This document shows positions 63,541 through 64,000 of a stretch of DNA of 64,000 bases, one piece after another. Source of the stretch: Nitrosomonas marina. GTDB lineage: Bacteria; Pseudomonadota; Gammaproteobacteria; Burkholderiales; Nitrosomonadaceae. The position numbers and the translations under genes were made by a program. Within the stretch, counting starts at the first letter, position 1. The number at the start of each line of letters is the position of its first letter. The notes under the pieces were generated by a model. The model saw only the letters and a program-made list of their open reading frames with translations, did no database searches and was not told where the DNA came from. The stretch spans positions 62,001 to 126,000 of the forward strand of contig NZ_FOCP01000001.1 of assembly GCF_900110145.1 (NCBI RefSeq). The letters run 5' to 3'.

Positions 63541-64000
63541 TTAATTGAAGTGATATGCACTTTGTTGCTGATAAAAATCAATCAACTGACGTCCCACCGA
63601 ACTGATCAGTGATTCATCTGTACCGTCAAGAATCCGAGTGGTCCGCGCAATGCGCATAATGTTTGAAAGCGGTGTCAGCTCACTGACACCTTCCGCCCCA
63701 AAAACCTGCACAGCGGAATCAGATGCAATGCAAAGTGCCTGGGATGCCGCCATTTTGGCGGTATTGATTTCGATATTACTGGAACACTGTGTATCTACAC
63801 CCCGGGCTGCTACTCTAATCATCTCCCGAGCGCTTGCAATTGCGTGATAAGCCTTTGCCATGTGCTGACGAACGAGCTGTTTTTCCTGAAGCCTTGCGGT
63901 CAAACCGCGCCGCGAATGAATTCTGGCACCCATCATATCCAGACATCTTTGTGCCAGGCCTACCCAATGCATGGAGCGTAGCAGCCTGCCTACCCCCAGT
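63541..64000 (-). CDS. Acyl-CoA dehydrogenase, C-terminal part (5' end outside window)
   Basis: The reading frame is open to the window edge and shows about 150 residues of the C-terminal helical domain of acyl-CoA dehydrogenases: GVGRLLRSMHWVGLAQRCLDM, KMAASQALCIASDSAVQVFGAEG and RILDGTDESLISSVGRQLI. These FAD enzymes oxidise acyl-CoA to enoyl-CoA. An internal ATG at 63972 is not the true start. The substrate chain length cannot be told. Confidence 0.88.
   Translation of the reverse strand, partial: LGVGRLLRSMHWVGLAQRCLDMMGARIHSRRGLTARLQEKQLVRQHMAKAYHAIASAREMIRVAARGVDTQCSSNIEINTAKMAASQALCIASDSAVQVFGAEGVSELTPLSNIMRIARTTRILDGTDESLISSVGRQLIDFYQQQSAYHFN

Noticed and set aside
1-64000. tRNA, rRNA, CRISPR array or complete transposase gene
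   Set aside because: None was recognised on reading both strands; a dedicated scan such as tRNAscan-SE or a transposase profile search could still find a missed one.

Overview
The window looks like a chromosome segment of a moderate-GC betaproteobacterium, most likely of the Nitrosomonadales (Nitrosomonas-like). This is an inference from gene content: an aa3-type oxidase operon with the betaproteobacterial DUF2970 and small-assembly-protein genes, a PEP-CTERM protein and a TIGR04073 exosortase-associated protein, the pmbA / DUF615 pair, and a large type II secretion / type IV pilus hybrid cluster. No phage, rRNA, tRNA or CRISPR array was seen.

Left third (1-22600). A cation exchanger (cut by the window edge) is translationally coupled to an unusual epimerase-SPW-VKOR fusion. 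Then come a sodium:solute symporter, a diguanylate cyclase, an orphan DUF4157 (eCIS-type) protein, metY and a thioesterase. A three-gene leftward operon (ATP-grasp ligase, CocE/NonD-type hydrolase, sulfotransferase) is preceded by a 49-residue ORF with a strong ribosome binding site. It lies back to back with a decayed ATP-grasp gene that resembles graspetide (omega-ester peptide) ligases and has a TTxxxxEE-like motif just upstream. I consider this the best candidate for an undescribed peptide-modification system. DUF455, an EAL-HDOD protein, a TRAP transporter pair, pmbA and darP follow. A 270-bp MITE-like element sits exactly at the shared CTAG stop codons of darP and its convergent neighbour.

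Middle (22600-43000). The leftward cox operon reads coxB, coxA, a 35-residue assembly protein, ctaG, DUF2970, coxC, surf1, a SCO-like gene and ctaB, with no heme A synthase gene (ctaA) between them. Next are an L,D-transpeptidase with a Tat-exported DUF882 partner, a YcgR-like PilZ protein, priA, a lipoprotein, a Rieske oxygenase with an EamA transporter, a 28-residue membrane protein behind a Pho-box-like array of 11-bp direct repeats, a PEP-CTERM protein and cysG.

Right third (43000-64000). A leftward cluster of eleven genes (43013-52859), packed with overlapping stops and starts, encodes a GspG/F/E core, PilM/N/O/P-like inner-membrane platform proteins, a lipoprotein secretin ending in a cohesin domain, and three further pseudopilins. 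After it come a zinc metallopeptidase, a KamA-family radical SAM enzyme, a small orphan gene, the TIGR04073 protein, and a leftward group with an alginate-export-type porin, a GH88-like hydrolase and a His-rich secreted amidohydrolase. The window ends with an alpha/beta hydrolase, an MFS transporter and a truncated acyl-CoA dehydrogenase.
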